Origin: Piezodorus guildinii | Lineage: Eukaryota; Arthropoda; Insecta; Hemiptera; Pentatomidae | Reading direction: 5' to 3' | NCBI GenBank assembly: GCA_023052935.1 | Contig: CM041293.1 | Location: 179,042,789 to 179,106,788, forward strand | Length of the DNA: 64,000 bases | Part shown: one piece after another, positions 63,010 through 64,000 of the stretch | Numbering within the stretch: position 1 is the stretch's first letter | Layout: each line of letters opens with the position of its first letter | Made by a program: the position numbers and the translations under genes | The notes under the pieces: generated by a model | What the model was told of the DNA's origin: nothing | Databases searched by the model: none | What the model saw: only the letters and a program-made list of their open reading frames with translations

Positions 63010-64000
63010 CACTCAAGTATAATTAGGCATAGAAAAATTATTTAGTGTTTAGGAAAATAAATAAATACAAAAAATAATAAACATAAAACCATACTTGTGT
63101 AAATTCTTTACTATTAACTCCAAATAAATGCTGAAAAATATGCTTGAGAAATTGTGGAGGCAAAAAAAGACTTAAGAGATCCTAACGCTCATTTCTAAAC
63201 TAACAATAAGTCAGAGACGTTGAATGCTGGTGAAGCTGAGAGAGGACTCAGAGGGTTTTTATAAAAGAAAATAATTCAAAGAAAACCATTATTAACAACT
63301 AAGATATACCCCCTGATACTATTGTAATTTTATCAATTTATCTGTTTTACCAACGAAAATAAAAATATAAAAAAATTCTCTGACTTTTACAGCAATAAAA
63401 GGATTTTAACGAAGGGAATATGATAGCTATACGGGACTCATGCTTTTAGTGAGAATACCCATGGGCACTCCTACATCCGATATATTTTCCGGGCAAAAGA
63501 ATTGCCAGGAGAATTTGAAATTTTTCATATAATTGTAGGTTTTTTATTTTAGTTTTTTTTTTTTATATAGATCATTAGAAAAAGAGAATAATATTAAAAT
63601 TCTAATATTAAAATCTGCCAGGCTTTTTCTACGAGCAAACAATCTTAAAAACCCTCAAAAATATTGAAGAATACTTTGTCCTTCGAAGATTACGGCCAAA
63701 ATCAGCAACCGTTCTCGGCGAATTGAGACGTTGATTTCCAAAAGGTACTAAAGGACATTTTTTTACGAAATTGATTTTTTTACATATTTGTATTCTCATC
63801 ATTTAGGTTTATTTAAATATTCTATTTGATGTTATCTAATGAATTCTCAAGTCCTTAAAAAATGCGATTTAGAAATGCAGTCATTTTATAAAAGTACTAA
63901 TTACGCAATAACTTTTTGTTCCAAATCATTCTAAAAAAAATTATTTCATAACTTTAATATGATGTTATTATTATGGTAACAAAATAATTCTAAATTTTAA
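63010..64000. other. AT-rich right end of the window
   Basis: No gene. A repeat C fragment at about 63,722-63,790 (GAGACGTTGATTTCCAAAAG, TTTTTTTACGAAATTGATTT) matches sequence near 34.9 kb and the flanks of the 35-38 kb inverted-repeat unit. Confidence 0.4.

Overview
This is a strongly AT-rich eukaryotic window, most likely from an arthropod and probably an insect with a large, repeat-rich genome. The evidence is indirect: Jockey-clade LINEs with FADD/YADD reverse transcriptases, a mariner relic, a Helitron whose ends and helicase tail resemble insect elements, several tRNA-derived SINEs, and long (TA)n runs. I find no convincing host protein-coding gene, rRNA or functional tRNA. Almost everything recognisable is transposable element (TE) sequence.

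Layout. 1-1.8 kb: Jockey RT cut by the window edge. 3.0-6.2 kb: two I/R1-type LINE relics, a SINE-like tail and an RTE-like LINE (minus). 6.66-7.54 kb: internally deleted mariner with a TA target duplication. 8.5-12.3 kb: degraded Jockey, then a SINE broken by a hAT-type element (8-bp TSD) and by a 5'-truncated Jockey (10-bp TSD). 13.0-15.3 kb: three Jockey fragments, two of them stacked on one target sequence. 15.9-16.7 kb: fold-back element with a SINE in its loop. 18.0-20.9 kb: an unassigned LINE, a SINE, a Jockey piece and an RTE-like piece. 21-34 kb: mostly copies of an undescribed ~0.8 kb dispersed repeat (called repeat A here), plus a Helitron, LINE ends and SINEs. 35.36-38.48 kb: a long inverted-repeat element with a 13-bp TSD and a hammerhead-ribozyme-like motif in both arms; an RTE-like LINE is inserted in one arm. 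38.5-40.7 kb: SINEs, an RNase H relic, a CCAAT-box cluster and repeat A. 40.725-45.038 kb: a full-length but dead Jockey (ORF1 with zinc knuckles, then endonuclease and RT) with a perfect 14-bp TSD. 45-56.5 kb: more LINE fragments, repeat A, SINE and (TA)n. 57.2-58.6 kb: an RTE-like LINE with a foreign LINE segment inside, itself inserted in repeat A. 58.7-59.1 kb: a second inverted-repeat element with the hammerhead-like motif. 59.34-62.54 kb: a near-identical 1.6 kb tandem duplication whose right breakpoint lies inside a young Jockey. 

How the parts relate. The window is a record of nested insertions. Target-site duplications let many events be ordered: SINE before hAT and Jockey at 9.4-12.3 kb; fold-back before RTE at 35-38 kb; repeat A before the full-length Jockey and before the RTE at 57 kb; Jockey before tandem duplication at 59-62 kb. 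Jockey RT frames at 11,285-12,232 and 61,976-62,860 are still open and mark the youngest activity. The LINEs are plausible sources of the trans-acting machinery for the SINEs, but no shared 3' tail was demonstrated here. LINE clade names rest on motif recognition by eye, not on a phylogeny.
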